From NCBI GenBank assembly GCA_030998015.1, contig JARWMV010000236.1:1054001-1118000 (forward strand): DNA of 64,000 bases, written 5' to 3'. The translations under genes and the position numbers were made by a program. Numbering within the stretch: position 1 is the first letter of the stretch; the number at the start of each line of letters is the position of its first letter. This document shows positions 37,260 to 49,268 of this stretch, piece after piece. This DNA is from Ceratorhiza oryzae-sativae. Lineage: Eukaryota; Basidiomycota; Agaricomycetes; Cantharellales; Ceratobasidiaceae. Under the pieces are notes generated by a model. It was not told the origin of the DNA, ran no database searches, and saw only the letters and a list, made by a program, of their open reading frames with translations.

Positions 37260-37607
37260 TCTGTAACGTAGGATCGCCCCTGAATGCTACCTGTCATCAT
37301 TTGCTCTTTCTTTTCTTTCTTTCTTTTCGGAACCCATGCTGTAAGCGCTACACTTATTCGCACTGTACTATGAATCCCTTCTACAATCACCATGTTCTAC
37401 TGACTCTTTCCACACACACAGGGCAACTGTAATGTAATAATATATTCGAACTTCTACACGCATACACCCAGCTAAGCCAATTCGGCTGCTCGGACCGCAG
37501 AATTCAGTCCAAATGGAAGTATGGGGTCGACCGACTGACAATCGGAGCTCAAATTCAGTCATGGAGCTCGCCACACTACGCGAATCGCCCGAGACAACCC
37601 CTCGCTC
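37260..37607. other. Intergenic, convergent bHLH and sulfate permease genes
   Basis: 348 bp between stop codons, with a TTTC repeat tract at 37307-37327; 3' UTRs expected, nothing more seen. Confidence 0.35.
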
Positions 37608-40167
37608 TCAAATCCTTTTTATCACGGGGAGTCCGTGATCCGCTGTGGCAGCGTACTCGTCGTTCGGACCGGTGTACTCGCCTTGCGAAGGTGGGATAAC
37701 AGGCGCAACCTCGTGGGGGATGACTCGGCCCTCCTCGCCCATGCCAAAGCCACCAGCGACAAGCGCGCGACGAATCCAGGGTGAGAGAATCGACGCAAAG
37801 TGGAACTCGATCGGTCGGTCAGCCCAGCGCTCGAGCTCCTTGCGTGCGTCGATCAAATTTTGGACGCCGGTCGTGTCAATGTGCGCGACGGCCGAAAAGT
37901 CGAGGACGATCGCACGGAGAATAGGCTTGGTATTGTCTGCAGCCGCAGCGTCGATATGTGCGCCGCGCCTCGGGCCAGGGTCGTTCCAGGGCCGCTCGCT
38001 CAGCGGGACGTTGCTCATGTCGCGACCGCGCTTGGTGTGCTCTTTCGCATAATCGACCAGTGCAGAGTTGACGCTCGACGAGTTGGGGAACGTGACCGAT
38101 TCCTCGAGACGGTAGATGATCACGCCGTCCTTGGGAGCCTCGACCTTGACGTGCGGGTTCATGACGCCCCCGTTGATTGAGAGGGGCACGTATACATCGC
38201 GCGAACGCTTGTCGTTCTCGGAGCCTGAATGCACCGTCACTCGTCCCAGGAACTGACCCTTGGGGACAGCAATGCGGAAGAGTAGCAATGCAACCGAAGC
38301 GCATATCGACGTGTAGATCCCGTTTTCTAAGGGCAGCAGTCAGCCTGTGAAAAAAGGGGGTAGGGGCTGGCGTGGATGCTTACCAATAGAGGAGAAAATT
38401 GTGACCAAAACGGCGGCGAGCCAGATGATGTACTCGAGAGGTGCGACTCTCCAGAACATAAAGGCCTGGGCAGGCGATGCGACAAGGTCGGCAACAGCGT
38501 GGATGATGATGGCTGATAGCCCAGCGCTGGGAATCCCTACGAGAACCGAGTTAATATCTAATGTGTCGAAATCACACGCAAGGGCTACTCACAAAAGAAC
38601 GCATCGGTAAGGCCATACAGAGCGACGATGACAGTGATACCCGTGATCCAGCCAGCCGCAGGGGTACGCACACCAGACTTGCTCTTGAGCGCCGAACGGG
38701 AGAAGGAACCAGTTGCTGGGTACGCAGAGAATAGCGTGCCAATCGTGTTGGTCACACCAATGGCGATGAGTTCTTGGTTGGGATTAATCTTGTAGCCATT
38801 CAGGCGACCGAATGCTAATTTGTCAACGTCACTATTAGCAACCATCTCGTGCAACTAATAAGTTGTCAATGCCCACATTTTGAGATGGCAATATGCTCCA
38901 GAAGTAGGATGATAGTCGAGACCGGGATTTGGGAACCTAGCGCCGACAGGATGTTTCCGTCGATATGGGGGCGTCCAACATGCTTGAACCCACGCGGGAC
39001 TGTCTTTAGGATCGAAATGGGGTAGTTGCCCTTGGCATCCTTACGCGGGTGTGCATACAAGTATGCGGCAAGCGTAAGGATGATGATCACAAAAGCGTTG
39101 CGCGTGATTGATATGAAGAAGAACAGGCGTTCTCGGCGAGGGAAGCGGTTCGTCAAGTACATGAAGAGGTACTTGATGAAGTAGAGAGCTATCAAAGCAG
39201 AATTAGAAGCTTGCCTTGCAAAGTGAGGCCAACCTTACCAAATAGTCCAACGACGCCAAAGGCAGCATCCTTGGTGGCGTGCTTCAAGTTCTTCAAGGTG
39301 TTGATGATAACCTTGTAAGTTGCAGCCCTCGTACTGATGATTACCCTGTTAGTACAAGTCCCGCAACTAGGCAGCCCAGGGCTGATGCACTTACTCGAAT
39401 CGGCTAGAGATACCAAACAAACCGGGAACTTGACCGGCTACAATGCTGATAGCACTGCCAGTCATGAATCCGCTCACAGCAGGCGCAGGAATAAACTCGA
39501 CGATACGACCAATCCGAAGCAGGCCAATACCAAGGACGATGAAACCACATATGAAAGCAAGCGCGACCGCGATTTCAGGACCAGTGTAGACGTTAGGATG
39601 GGTTTGTTGGACATGCTTGATCACGTTGGCGACCTGAAGAGACATCACAGCCACCGGGCCGATAGACACGTCCTTGGACGTCGCGAAGAACTGGGATAAC
39701 GTTAAAACTCGTTTGGGGACGATTTTTGGAGGATTACGCACACAGTAGATGAAAACTCCAACGAACGATGCGTAGAGGCCATACTCAGGGGACAGAGTAG
39801 CGATTTTTGCATAGGACATGCTCTGAGGCACAAGCACAAGTCCAACGGTCAAACCTAAACCGATGGCGTCAACGCCGTAACAAGAGCGATGAGAAAAAAT
39901 ATACCAGCAATTAGATCTCCTGTCGCCCAGCCGAGGTTGTAGCGAGTAATCCATTGGAATACCGGAAACAAGCTGGAGATGTAGGCCAAAACCTTTCGAG
40001 CGGCGTTAGTACTGGCGTCCTAATGAACGAACATGCATACATACACCAGATTTTACATCAGTGTCTTTCGCACGTTCGACATAATCCAAAGTCGAGATGG
40101 TCTTGGGAATAGGGTGTTCGGGATAGCCTATGATAGACTTGCCAAGGCGCTTAAGCTTGTCCGTCAT
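37608..40167 (-). CDS. SulP family sulfate permease with STAS domain
   Basis: Plasma-membrane sulfate (anion) transporter. Start at 40167: MTDKLKRLGKSIIGYPEHPI. Visible: WITRYNLGWATGDLIAG, GLTVGLVLVPQSMSYAKIA, LYASFVGVFIYC, IGPVAVMSLQVANVI, PAVSGFMTGSAISIVAGQVP, then NQELIAIGVTNTIGTLFSAY with ATGSFSRSALKSKSG, typical of SulP TM8-10, and a C-terminal STAS domain (AIVLDFSAVAHIDTTGVQNL, DARKELERW) ending at 37608. A dozen or so short exons, all I checked with GT-AG. No break seen. Sulfate permeases of this kind are usually induced by sulfur limitation; no regulatory site was identified here. Confidence 0.9.
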
Positions 40168-41024
40168 GGTCTGAAACGGGTGAAAACAATGAGCAAGAGG
40201 CTGAGGAAGCAGACAGCGGGCTGCAGAAGACTGAGATCACCAACCTCTTATAGAAGTTGGGCGACGCGAACAAATCCGAGAGTCCGATAGGATAGTTAGG
40301 CGGTGTGGATCGTGACGCGTGGGCAAAGGCGCGATCTCTGGTTGACCGAGGAGATCAACGGTGGTTAACCAGTGGTGGAGTCGAACAAGGCACTAGCTGT
40401 CGAATCTAACATAGGAAACCATCGCGAAAATTGCGAGATGATGGTGCGGTGTTGTGAGCTGTACGGTTTCCAGCAGGCACCACTATTGATACGCACATTC
40501 CCGAGAGGGGTGGGAGGCAAGCACGCAATCGTCTTCTCGAGTTGCGACAGGCAATCAACCTCGGTAAGGAAAGTGTGTGCCAAGTCGAAGCGTCAACTTA
40601 GACGAAGAGGAGCTAGTGCGTCGAGGTGCCTGTCAAACCTGGTCGAGGAGCGAGTCCAGTGCGTCTAGGAGGTTTCGTACGCCGACGAGACTGCCGACAA
40701 GACCTAGGTCCCACGATTTATCATTCGGCCTAAGCCCCCACCCACATTATGCGTGAATCGCGCAATCGAACTGTGCAAGCACGCAATTGTATCCGATCAT
40801 TCATTCGAAGACACCAACTGGGCATCCGATTGGTCGGACGGATCTGGATGCAAAAGAGCAGGGTAGTGCCGTCGTTTTCCGAGATGAGCTCATCGACGTA
40901 GGTGACGTTGAGTAAGTTCTTGAGTGCATACGATATACCTGGGGTGCTTGAGAAGCAACCGATCGGCCTTGAGAGCCCGCTCTAGATAGATAATCTCAGA
41001 GGCACCAAAGGTTTTAAGGAACAC
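40168..41024. other. Upstream region of the sulfate permease
   Basis: 857 bp without a supportable gene; ORF 40372-40668 has no recognisable features and no partner exons. Confidence 0.35.
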
Positions 41025-41728
41025 ATGGCCGGTGCAGGATCCCTCAGAAATAGTGACGAAGGCAAGCCCGCAAAGACCTCAACAAGCAGTGGCATAAAAT
41101 CGTCTTCAATTATCCCCGCGATTGTGGAGTTTGCGATATCAGATGCATATTTGATCAAGTCCGCTTCGCCTGACGTCGGTAAACCAAACGATTCGGGTGC
41201 TAAAACAAAGGGTGGACAGAGTCGCTTCAGTGTTTGGCATCATAAACAGAGCGAGCTCGTCAAAGAGATTATTATCGGAGAGCAAATATTTCGGTTGGAC
41301 AAAGACTACAATCGCAAGGTTGTTCACCATACCGTCGGCTCTACTCGGACAAATCTAATAATTGGTTGTATGTGCATATTTGATCGTTGAGTCAGGGACC
41401 TCACTGACAAATTCTATTTTGCCTGAGATCAGCGTCTATTGCGCTCCCGCCTGGATCAAAATGTGATTTACTAGTTAGGATCGCGAAGCGCGTTGCGAGT
41501 ATGGAATCGAGAGAGTCAAAAGAAATATATTCAGAGGTGGCACATGGGCACAGGCGTCGAATCAAGTGTGTTGGCCCGAAAGGTGGAATTACATCACCCA
41601 GGTATGTCGTTCCCTGTGTATAGGACTCACCGTTGGTTGAAATTTAAACGAGGACCACTAGCTATCAACATGGCGGTGGTCGACGAAAGTATAGATTCCC
41701 GGGTGAGAGCATATGTATGATTTCATGA
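41025..41728 (+). CDS. Hypothetical protein, spliced, no family recognised
   Basis: ATG at 41025 opens a 114-codon frame (MAGAGSLRNSDEGKPAKTST) that meets a GTATGT donor at 41368. Splicing to 41433 continues in frame as SSIALPPGSKCDLLVRIAKR, then to a further GTATGT donor at 41602; a third exon from 41653 is weak and ends at TGA 41726. Composition is Lys/Ser-rich with no signal or TM span. The first two exons look coding (open, good splice sites); the 3' end is a guess. It may be lineage-specific. Confidence 0.3.
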
Positions 41729-42965
41729 TGGTATACCGCAGCTTCATGAGTGGTGCGACTAGACTCGCTGTACTGTTGAACCGATGGAAGGATTCCATAA
41801 TGAGCGAAATGTTTACAATTCTCTGGCGGGTCAGAGCGAGTCTTGTATCCAGACGACTCAATGATCGCCATCGTTGCTCAACCGGACGCCGTCAAGCCCT
41901 AGCCGTCATTGTATGTAGCCCTGGGATATATCACCAACCCGTGATCGGCGAGCTTAGTGGCCTAAAGACGCAGCAACAACAGCTGGAGGAGTCCAGTGGT
42001 CAAGTCAGGGAGCGGTGCATGAATAGTCCAGCCGGAAGGCCAACGCGGATTTGGGAGAGTAGAGCTGGTTTACCTAGTCTAGGTCAGCGTTAGCGCATGA
42101 GGGATTGTGGTCATGGGTGAGCTGTTCCCTCTGCCTTGGAGGACCTTTCTTTATACCCTGAAGGCGCCGGAACGGAGGCACCTGTGAAATATGGATATCG
42201 TGCACTTTTGGAGCGGCGTCAGCCAGTCAGTAGGCCCTACGCAGCGCTTCGCTCTGTCGATAGCGCCCATTGGTCGAAGGATCCCTATTTTTGGAGCGCC
42301 GGGCATCTCTGTTATCTCTTGGGTCTACCTGGAGTAGTTGTCTGTATTTGTGCTACACATGAATTCAGAGCGTTGTCGGCAACGCTTGCTATCGATATCT
42401 GTGTACACGTATTTACTCCTTTTTCAGATCCAGAAATGTCCGAAATACGCATATATTCCATTTCGAGGGCTGATCCCGTACCTGTGACGGAATAGATGTG
42501 AAAATACGCAGGAAAAGGTAAATTCCTGGCCCAGGCCGATTGGGGGTGACCCTGTTCAAGAAAATAGCATGCTGTTTAGCGGGCTCATTCGACTCGGCTT
42601 GGACCGGCGCTCTAACTAGGTCTAACTCATCAAATTATGTTCGTCCGAGTGCAGGAGAGAGGGGTTTCCTTCTTCCAATGGTATAATCCTGCTACGAACA
42701 ATTTTCCTTACTACGGATAGAATCTTATAATATACAATATGAGGTACAGTATAACAGATACCTCGTCATGTAGATCACTTTCCATTCATTATTTCATTAC
42801 AAGCCCAAACAGTTTGGACACACTTTGAGACAATAGATATTCGAATATATAACCGAGGATGGGATCGGGGCAGGCAGCATAAGTCGGAGCATGGGTTGAG
42901 TGAATACATATAACCAAAACCATGGCATATATCCGAAATTTCTCGGAAGAGTTTGTCGCACATTT
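41729..42965. other. Gene-poor stretch
   Basis: About 1.2 kb. ORF 42136-42495 (119 codons) is open but shows no motif and no convincing neighbours. AT-rich around 42700-42760. Nothing supportable. Confidence 0.3.
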
Positions 42966-45915
42966 TTACTTGAAGCTCGAGATTATGCCTTGCCAACGCC
43001 CACTCAATGATATCCACTCTCTGCCTTGAACGCTCCCGCCACCAACTTCAACCACGCCGGCGCCATTAGCACGACTCACGTACTCCCTAAATGACGAGGC
43101 TCCAGCGTTTGCAAAGATCTCACGAGAGAATTCGTTACCAATGAGGGATCGTAGTGGGCGCTCGTTTCCTTCTCGCCTCAACCGCTCGAGCACATCAATC
43201 AAAGCCTTAAACTCCCAGTAAGTCGAGTCGTCTGCGGGATTAGAGGAGAGACCCAGAGCAGAAATTTTGATGGACGCTCCACTTGTTGAAGGCAAGGTAT
43301 TTCGATGAATTAGAGGAGGAGGGGCAGCTGGCGAGCCGGTCCTACTGTAAACCCTCCCGAGCGAATCATCCGACTGTCCTGCAACTGATTCTAATAGCTC
43401 AATATGAGCTTCAAGCGAATTGCGCTTGGATTCCACCCTTGTACCTTCGAGCCCAGCTAGCAAAGTCTGTATGATTGGCACACCAGTCGGCAACGAATGC
43501 GTTCGCTGTATGGGCCGTGGGGTGGCACTATGCGAGGGCCTGTTGGTGTCACACGCGCTACCAACACTTTCTCCGCCAACTAAATCGAAAAGCAGAGCCT
43601 TAATCGTGCCGGGAGTCCGGGGTGGATTTGTGGGAGGTGGCGTCCATGTAGCATTGGGGGCGGGGGGCGATCGTGCCAATAAAGCGAAAAATGACTCGTC
43701 AAATTTCTCCTCTTCATCGTCTTCGTCTCCTGCATTTGGCGCTGGGGCTTCACCTTGGGAGCTAGACATCGGTGCAATATCGGCGTCTTCGAAATGGTTG
43801 GTTTGGTTATCGTACTCGACGCCAGGTGTCCGCTCCGAATATGATCTTAAAATGCTGTCCACTCCTGAAGTCGCGCTCGGTAGGCCGCTTGATTTGATTG
43901 ACATCGCCACGTCGACCACCAGTTTCATTGGCTCATCCTTCCCATCCGAAATGTCGTTCGATTTAGCTTGTTCCGGCTTCGCGTAGCGTTGACTCTCGTT
44001 TGTTTCTCGGTTTGTGAGATCGAGATCGTCTCTGCTCCTCTCTTTGCCCTTCTTTGACCTTTTTACCACCATCGCTTGGTCTCCATCCGCATCAGTCTCG
44101 TCGTTTAACGGCTGGAGTCTAGCCCAGCATCGAAATGGTGGTGACGCGGGAGGCGTCACGGGTGTTGCTGGTGTCAAAGCGCTCGAATTGGCGACTGGGG
44201 TAGCGTACGATGGCACGGTTAACGCGGGGCGGGCATTGGTTGGACGCAAGGCTGGTGCGGCAGGAACCAAGGATTGCAAAGCGCTGGTGACGGGTAGCCT
44301 AGCAGACGCGTCCCGAGATGAATCCTCATTTCCTGACTTGCTCGCAGTAACCTGCTCCTGTGGCGTAGATAGAGGCGGACGGGGAGTAGATACATGCGGC
44401 ACCGATGATCGATGAGGCGTTCGCAATGGGTCTCGTGGGGGCGTTGGCGGCTTAGTCGAAGGCACAGGTGCCCTGACGGCTGGTGTGGGAGGTGGCGCCA
44501 ATGCCGGTGGGGCGGCTGGGGGCGGAGGAGAAACCGGATGTGTTGAGAACAAGGGAGGCGTATGTGGCCTCTGACCCTTCATAAGAAATGTCAGTCAACT
44601 TCCTCATATTTCGAATATGTGTCTTACTTGTGGGGACATTGCCGCAAAACTCGGGCCAGCCGATCCGACTGGTGAAGAGGTCAACGGAACAGGAATAATG
44701 GTTGGCTGAGGTCTTTTCTGCTCGGATCTGCTAGATTCGGGGCCTCCTTGCTCTGGTCGAGTATCCGGCTTAGTATTTCTTGCCCCAACTCTTGATCTGG
44801 ATCTGGAGGGTGGTCTTGATCCAGCCTTGGGGCCACGTCGAAGAGATGACCTTCGGGACATCTTGGGCGTAGGCGGAAGCTGTGGAGACGGATCATCAGG
44901 AGGTACCGGCGGAAGTGGTGGTCGAGGAATGGGTGATACCGATGTTGAGGCTTGGAGGCTTGGGGCAGGAGACGAACTTGGCGCTCTTGAGCCACTAGAT
45001 TCGGTAGCGGGTGGGGGTGGTGGCAGCGGGGGAAGAGGGCTAGAAGATGATATCGATCCGCGGCGTGAACCGGATGTTGACCCACGACGTGCAAAAGATG
45101 ATCGACGAGGGCTGGGCTTGGGTTCGATAGAAGGGCCAGGTGCACCTGAAGTTGAGGCCTGCGCAATTGATGGTGTCGTTTTTGTGCCTGTAGTAGAGCC
45201 CAAGCCGCCTCGTAGCCCGGTGCCGGCACCCGCGTCCTCCATGACATCCTTCCAATTCAACACCCAGCTGGCCTGAGCACGCAGAGCTGGATGGGCGCCA
45301 CCAGGTGGAATAATGAGCCCTACTTCATATCTTCGTGCCTTTAAAACTGCCAGAGGGTAAGCAAAGTCGCGATCGCCGGAAACAAGCACTATGGTAGTCT
45401 TGGATGGCGTCTGGGGGGTGGTTGATACGTATGAAAATGGAGTACTAGGTATACTGAAAGGCGAGGAGGGTATAAGGCTCGATTGAGGAGTAGGGGGGAG
45501 GGATGGATGATCGAGAGCAAAACACACAAGGTCACACGCAAGCATGGCGTCAGCGACATTCTTTCGGCTGTCGTGAGGGCAGTCGATGAGGGAAACACCC
45601 GAAGACTGGAGTTCTGAACGAAGCGCAACGGTCTTCGGGGATATAGGCAGGAGCGAAGACGACTCGGGGTTGGCGGCGATGGTGGGGCTCGAGGCGGAAG
45701 GAGTAGGATGAGACGCTGAGAGCTCGAGGTACGCCCTGAACTGAATGATACTGCCGTGCACCGCGCAAGCAGCGCGAAGACGTTCAGCCACAATATACCC
45801 AGGCGTACCGGCGGGGGGCGCACAATTCTCTACCGACGGAGATATAGAAACGGCCAGCTTCGGCGTGTGGAGGATGTAACTCACCGTAATCCCAAAATAT
45901 ACCGACGGGGTTCAT
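42966..45915 (-). CDS. NYN-domain putative ribonuclease with C-terminal LOTUS/OST-HTH-like domain
   Basis: About 947 aa in three exons: 45885-45915, 44628-45829, 42966-44576. The start gives MNPVGIFWDYENCAPPAGTP, the NYN (PIN-like) signature with the first catalytic Asp, followed by GYIVAERLRAACAVHGSIIQ, SRKNVADAMLACDLV with the second Asp, and TTIVLVSGDRDFAYPLAVLK with the third. Then a long Ser/Pro-rich disordered linker (about 600 residues), and at the C-terminus WEFKALIDVLERLRREGNER, PLRSLIGNEFSREIF, SFREYVSRANGAGVVEVGGG, WISL, which fits a LOTUS/OST-HTH winged helix. The pairing recalls animal MARF1/limkain-b1. Probably cuts or binds RNA in the cytoplasm; activity is inferred from intact acidic residues. 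Confidence 0.8.
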
Positions 45916-46639
45916 CGTTCAAATTGGGCACGCCCGTTTGGGAGGGATCGGAGAGACGAAGCGGGGTGCGGAGGGCGAAAGAGGGACGGGAAAGACAGGA
46001 AGAGAAAATGTGCGAGGTAGACACTCAAACGGTCGGCGATTCAGGGTGTGCAGGGGGAGGATATATGTGCATAAATTTGATTTTAACGAGCCGGGTCTGT
46101 ACCTCATTGCAGCCTCGTGTACGACACGTAGTTGGCACACAGCCCTGGTCCAGATGAATCATGGTTGATAGCCAGCAAGACGCAAGGGATTCCGGAGCCC
46201 GATCTAAGAAGGCGAGGAGAATAAACGTACCTGGTATAAACACCCCATTGAGACGAACACGAGGCATGGCTTGGGTGGTTACTTGGCCAAACCGCCCATC
46301 TCAGTGGTGCAAAGTAAAGGTTTTGCCGGCGCGGGACAGTCGATTCTCGTTCTCAGAAAGCACTATCGAACCTCGCTACAAGTTTTGGACTAGCGGTGGG
46401 AATCATAAAGCGAGGCGTGAAGATTGTGACGACTTTACAGATCATCTAGAACAAAAGTGTAGCCAGGCTAGGGACCCGAATACTTATTGGGATGCATCGA
46501 GATGAAGTGTACAACTGGTCAGGTGCGTGGTGTGGAGTAATTGCGCAAAAGAGCAAGAGGAGAGGCGGATAGGGGGTACCGATTGGCGAGCAGAGCACGG
46601 GGTGCGACGAAGCAACTGATTGCCCAGAGATCGACACAG
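45916..46639. other. Intergenic, NYN gene to PET100
   Basis: 724 bp; upstream of the NYN gene and downstream of PET100. No gene or clear promoter motif. Confidence 0.35.
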
Positions 46640-46999
46640 CTAATGATCTGAGGGAGACCCAGAGCTGGTGGACTGCTTTGCCCGGCGGGCGAGTCGCTCA
46701 GCTCTTAGACGAGCAAGTTCCGCATGAAGATCCGTAGGATTGGTAGGTGGTTTCTGGGAGCGGACATGAGAGTCAGAAGAGTTTCTACATTGAATACGTA
46801 CGTTGGTTTTGTCCTCAGGGGGCCAGAACCGGTCGCGAGCCTGCATGACTGAGTTAGATGGTCAACTACGGTGGCCAACAATACGCACTGGAGCGACGTG
46901 CTCATTGTACCATTCCGGGCTGGCAAAATGAAACATGGTGAGGATGGGCACGAACAGATACACGCCGAACTTGAACACTTCGAGGTTCCCGCCTGCCAT
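46640..46999 (-). CDS. PET100: Cytochrome c oxidase assembly protein Pet100
   Basis: Small inner-membrane chaperone for complex IV assembly, 87 aa in three exons (46889-46999, then 13 codons, then 37 codons to TAG 46640). The N-terminus MAGGNLEVFKFGVYLFVPIL holds the single TM span and matches the family, then FHFASPEWYNEHVAPARDRF, WPPEDKTN and a basic helical tail (LARLRAERLARRAKQ). The first acceptor and both donors are GT-AG (GTGCGT, GTACGT). Too short and spliced to stand out as an ORF. Confidence 0.8.
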
Positions 47000-49268
47000 G
47001 ATGGAGAACAAGGAAAGAGCTAAGCAAGCGCTCAGACAGGCGCTTGCGGCATAAGATCAGTTGACTCAGACTGGCCAAAGCGGGAGGGATTCCTTGCGCC
47101 GAAACCTTCAACGGATAAAATATTATTATGCATTTCACCTAGACCTGTAATTGTAGTCAACAAGGGGTGTTGGGCTCGCTTGTTCGGGCGTTTCTTCTGG
47201 CGTTTTAAAGCCACAACACATGCAGTTCTGCGTCACCTTGGAGCAAAGTGAGACATCATTCTGGCTTTAAGAGAGAAGAATCAATGAGGTTACATAGCAA
47301 CTATTTCAGCTTCCGAATGACCAAGCATGGTAAAAGTGTGTCGAACAAAACTTGTTGGATAACCACGATGTAGACATCACTTGACTTGCCGACTCCGCAC
47401 TTGTGTGCTCCTTTGACCAGCATATAAACGAGCTTTTCCAGCACAAATAAACAGTAACGATTCAACAAAACCGATAAGAGAAAATCTCGATTCATGAGAT
47501 ACCGATTCTCAAGATCTGCGGTCTTATCTGTCAGTTCTCTCTCTGGCTCATCCGCAGGATCGACAATCGCTCGCAACCCTTGAGCCCCTGAATCGGAGCA
47601 CCCTTTCGGGGCAACAACGGCATGTACCGCACGACTGTACAGCCAGGTGAGCGGGGAGGGGAGGGGGTCATATGGTGGTAGGTACGCCCCGTGCATCATC
47701 CTTGCGTAGCTGAAACATTAACCCAATCTCAGTAGCGCGCCTCAACCGTATACTCATTGAAAACACACCTCGCCGACATCATGAGTTATGCCAATGCTTG
47801 AACCACCCAGTAAATGCATTTCAGTTCCCAAGGTAACCTGCCATTGTTCTCGTTAGCCACCCCACATTTACACACGCCACCCGCCTGTAGTTTACCTCGT
47901 GTCGTCCTCTAATCAATCGCCGCCAAAGCTCAACTCGCATCCTCGTCTACCAGAGACTATATGCGCTCCGCAAAACAACTACAAGCAGAGCGCCTCAGCC
48001 TGGCATAAACGTGGCCCATTTCGGCAATCAAGAATGTTAAAATACCCCACAAATGACCATTTTAGAGTCCAGAACGTGCAGGGGTCGTACGCGAGGGCGG
48101 GGGATGACTGACAAACGTCATCATCGCATAAGACTAGGCGATCGGCAAAGGAATAAACGGGGTAAGAGTAGGACCCGAGTCGTGATTTCCGGAATGAAAA
48201 AAAACTCGGTTCACGTGAGTGTACAGCGACCGATGGGGTTGTTGCACCATAAACAAAAGTCAAAAGCCTCGACGAAATTGAAATGAATAGTCTTTAAGGT
48301 AAAATGTCACAGCTTTTCTTTTCTTTTCTCGATGCCTCGGACTATTGTTGTCGCGCTACGCGGTATTCTAGAAACCCGAGAAAATAACGCGCGAGCAGTG
48401 CATGCTGTCAAGTGGAGCAAACACGCGGCGCACGCGCGGTGATGTTAGCTCGGCACGCTGAATTCCGGGTCGAGATGCTGCCTAGGACTAGAGTTCACAC
48501 AGCGCAAGCCTAGACACTTTCGTTATAGGGGTTCAGTAGAGTTAGGCGTTAATGAGAACCACGTTGTCGAATTCACTCGGAGAATATAGGGCGAAGTGGT
48601 TCTGCATTCTACATTCAGAACTATGGCGTTCCTGGCTGACTATGACACATACTAAGTAAGATGAAAGAATTAGCTAGACATGGATAGCGTCAACACATTC
48701 AGAAGCAGGCACGAATAAGGCAAATCGGGGTTTGTTTACCATGTCACGTGTTTTGATGTCATACGATTCTTCTGGTGATGGCCAGAAGCTACTATGTTGA
48801 GGCTGCGGATGGCGACGATCGGCTCAGAGTAGCGTGGTGAACTTTCCCCACAGATTTTCACAAGCGTGGCCAACCCTTTGCGATCGTTCGCACAATCCAT
48901 GAACTGTTTCAACGATAATTATTATTACTCAAGTCACCGCATAAGAAAACGAAAAGCATACATGAAAGGAACAGTTCAAAGAGCGGTAACAGAGCATTTT
49001 TGAGTCGAGCTGGGCAAACGGAAAAAGTACACACAGGTATAGATAAACAAGGCAGTCGAAAAAGGAGGTAACCAAAGAACAAACAGGTAGGGAGCGTGAG
49101 GGTTTGATTGATGAGATGAAAAGACGAGAAACATATGAGATGCAATGCGTCCAGGATTGATGTTGATGCAAAAAATAAACAGGAAAAAAAAAACGCGGCA
49201 GGCCGCGGCGCGCCCTGCCGCCTCGAGGGAGGGGGGCGGGCATGGGGAACACGGGCTAGAATTCGATC
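47000..49268. other. 2.3-kb gene-poor stretch
   Basis: Upstream of PET100 and downstream of the SMG6-like gene. ORF 47301-47699 (minus, 132 codons) has no motif. Notable only: a TTTTC-type tract at 48316-48327, and an A-run at 49186-49194 next to a GC-rich patch at 49195-49245. I see no gene. Confidence 0.35.

Noticed and set aside
42136..42495. 119-codon ORF on the plus strand
   Set aside because: No motif, no splice partners and ordinary composition; chance ORF is as likely.
42775..43017. Alternative C-terminal exon of the NYN gene in another frame
   Set aside because: The main frame keeps the LOTUS-like ending (VEVGGG then WISL) and a stop, and no intron is needed.
47301..47699. 132-codon minus-strand ORF
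   Set aside because: No recognisable domain or neighbouring exon; not reported as a gene.
48300..48340. Simple TTTTC repeat as a regulatory tract
   Set aside because: Too short and isolated, far from any start codon.
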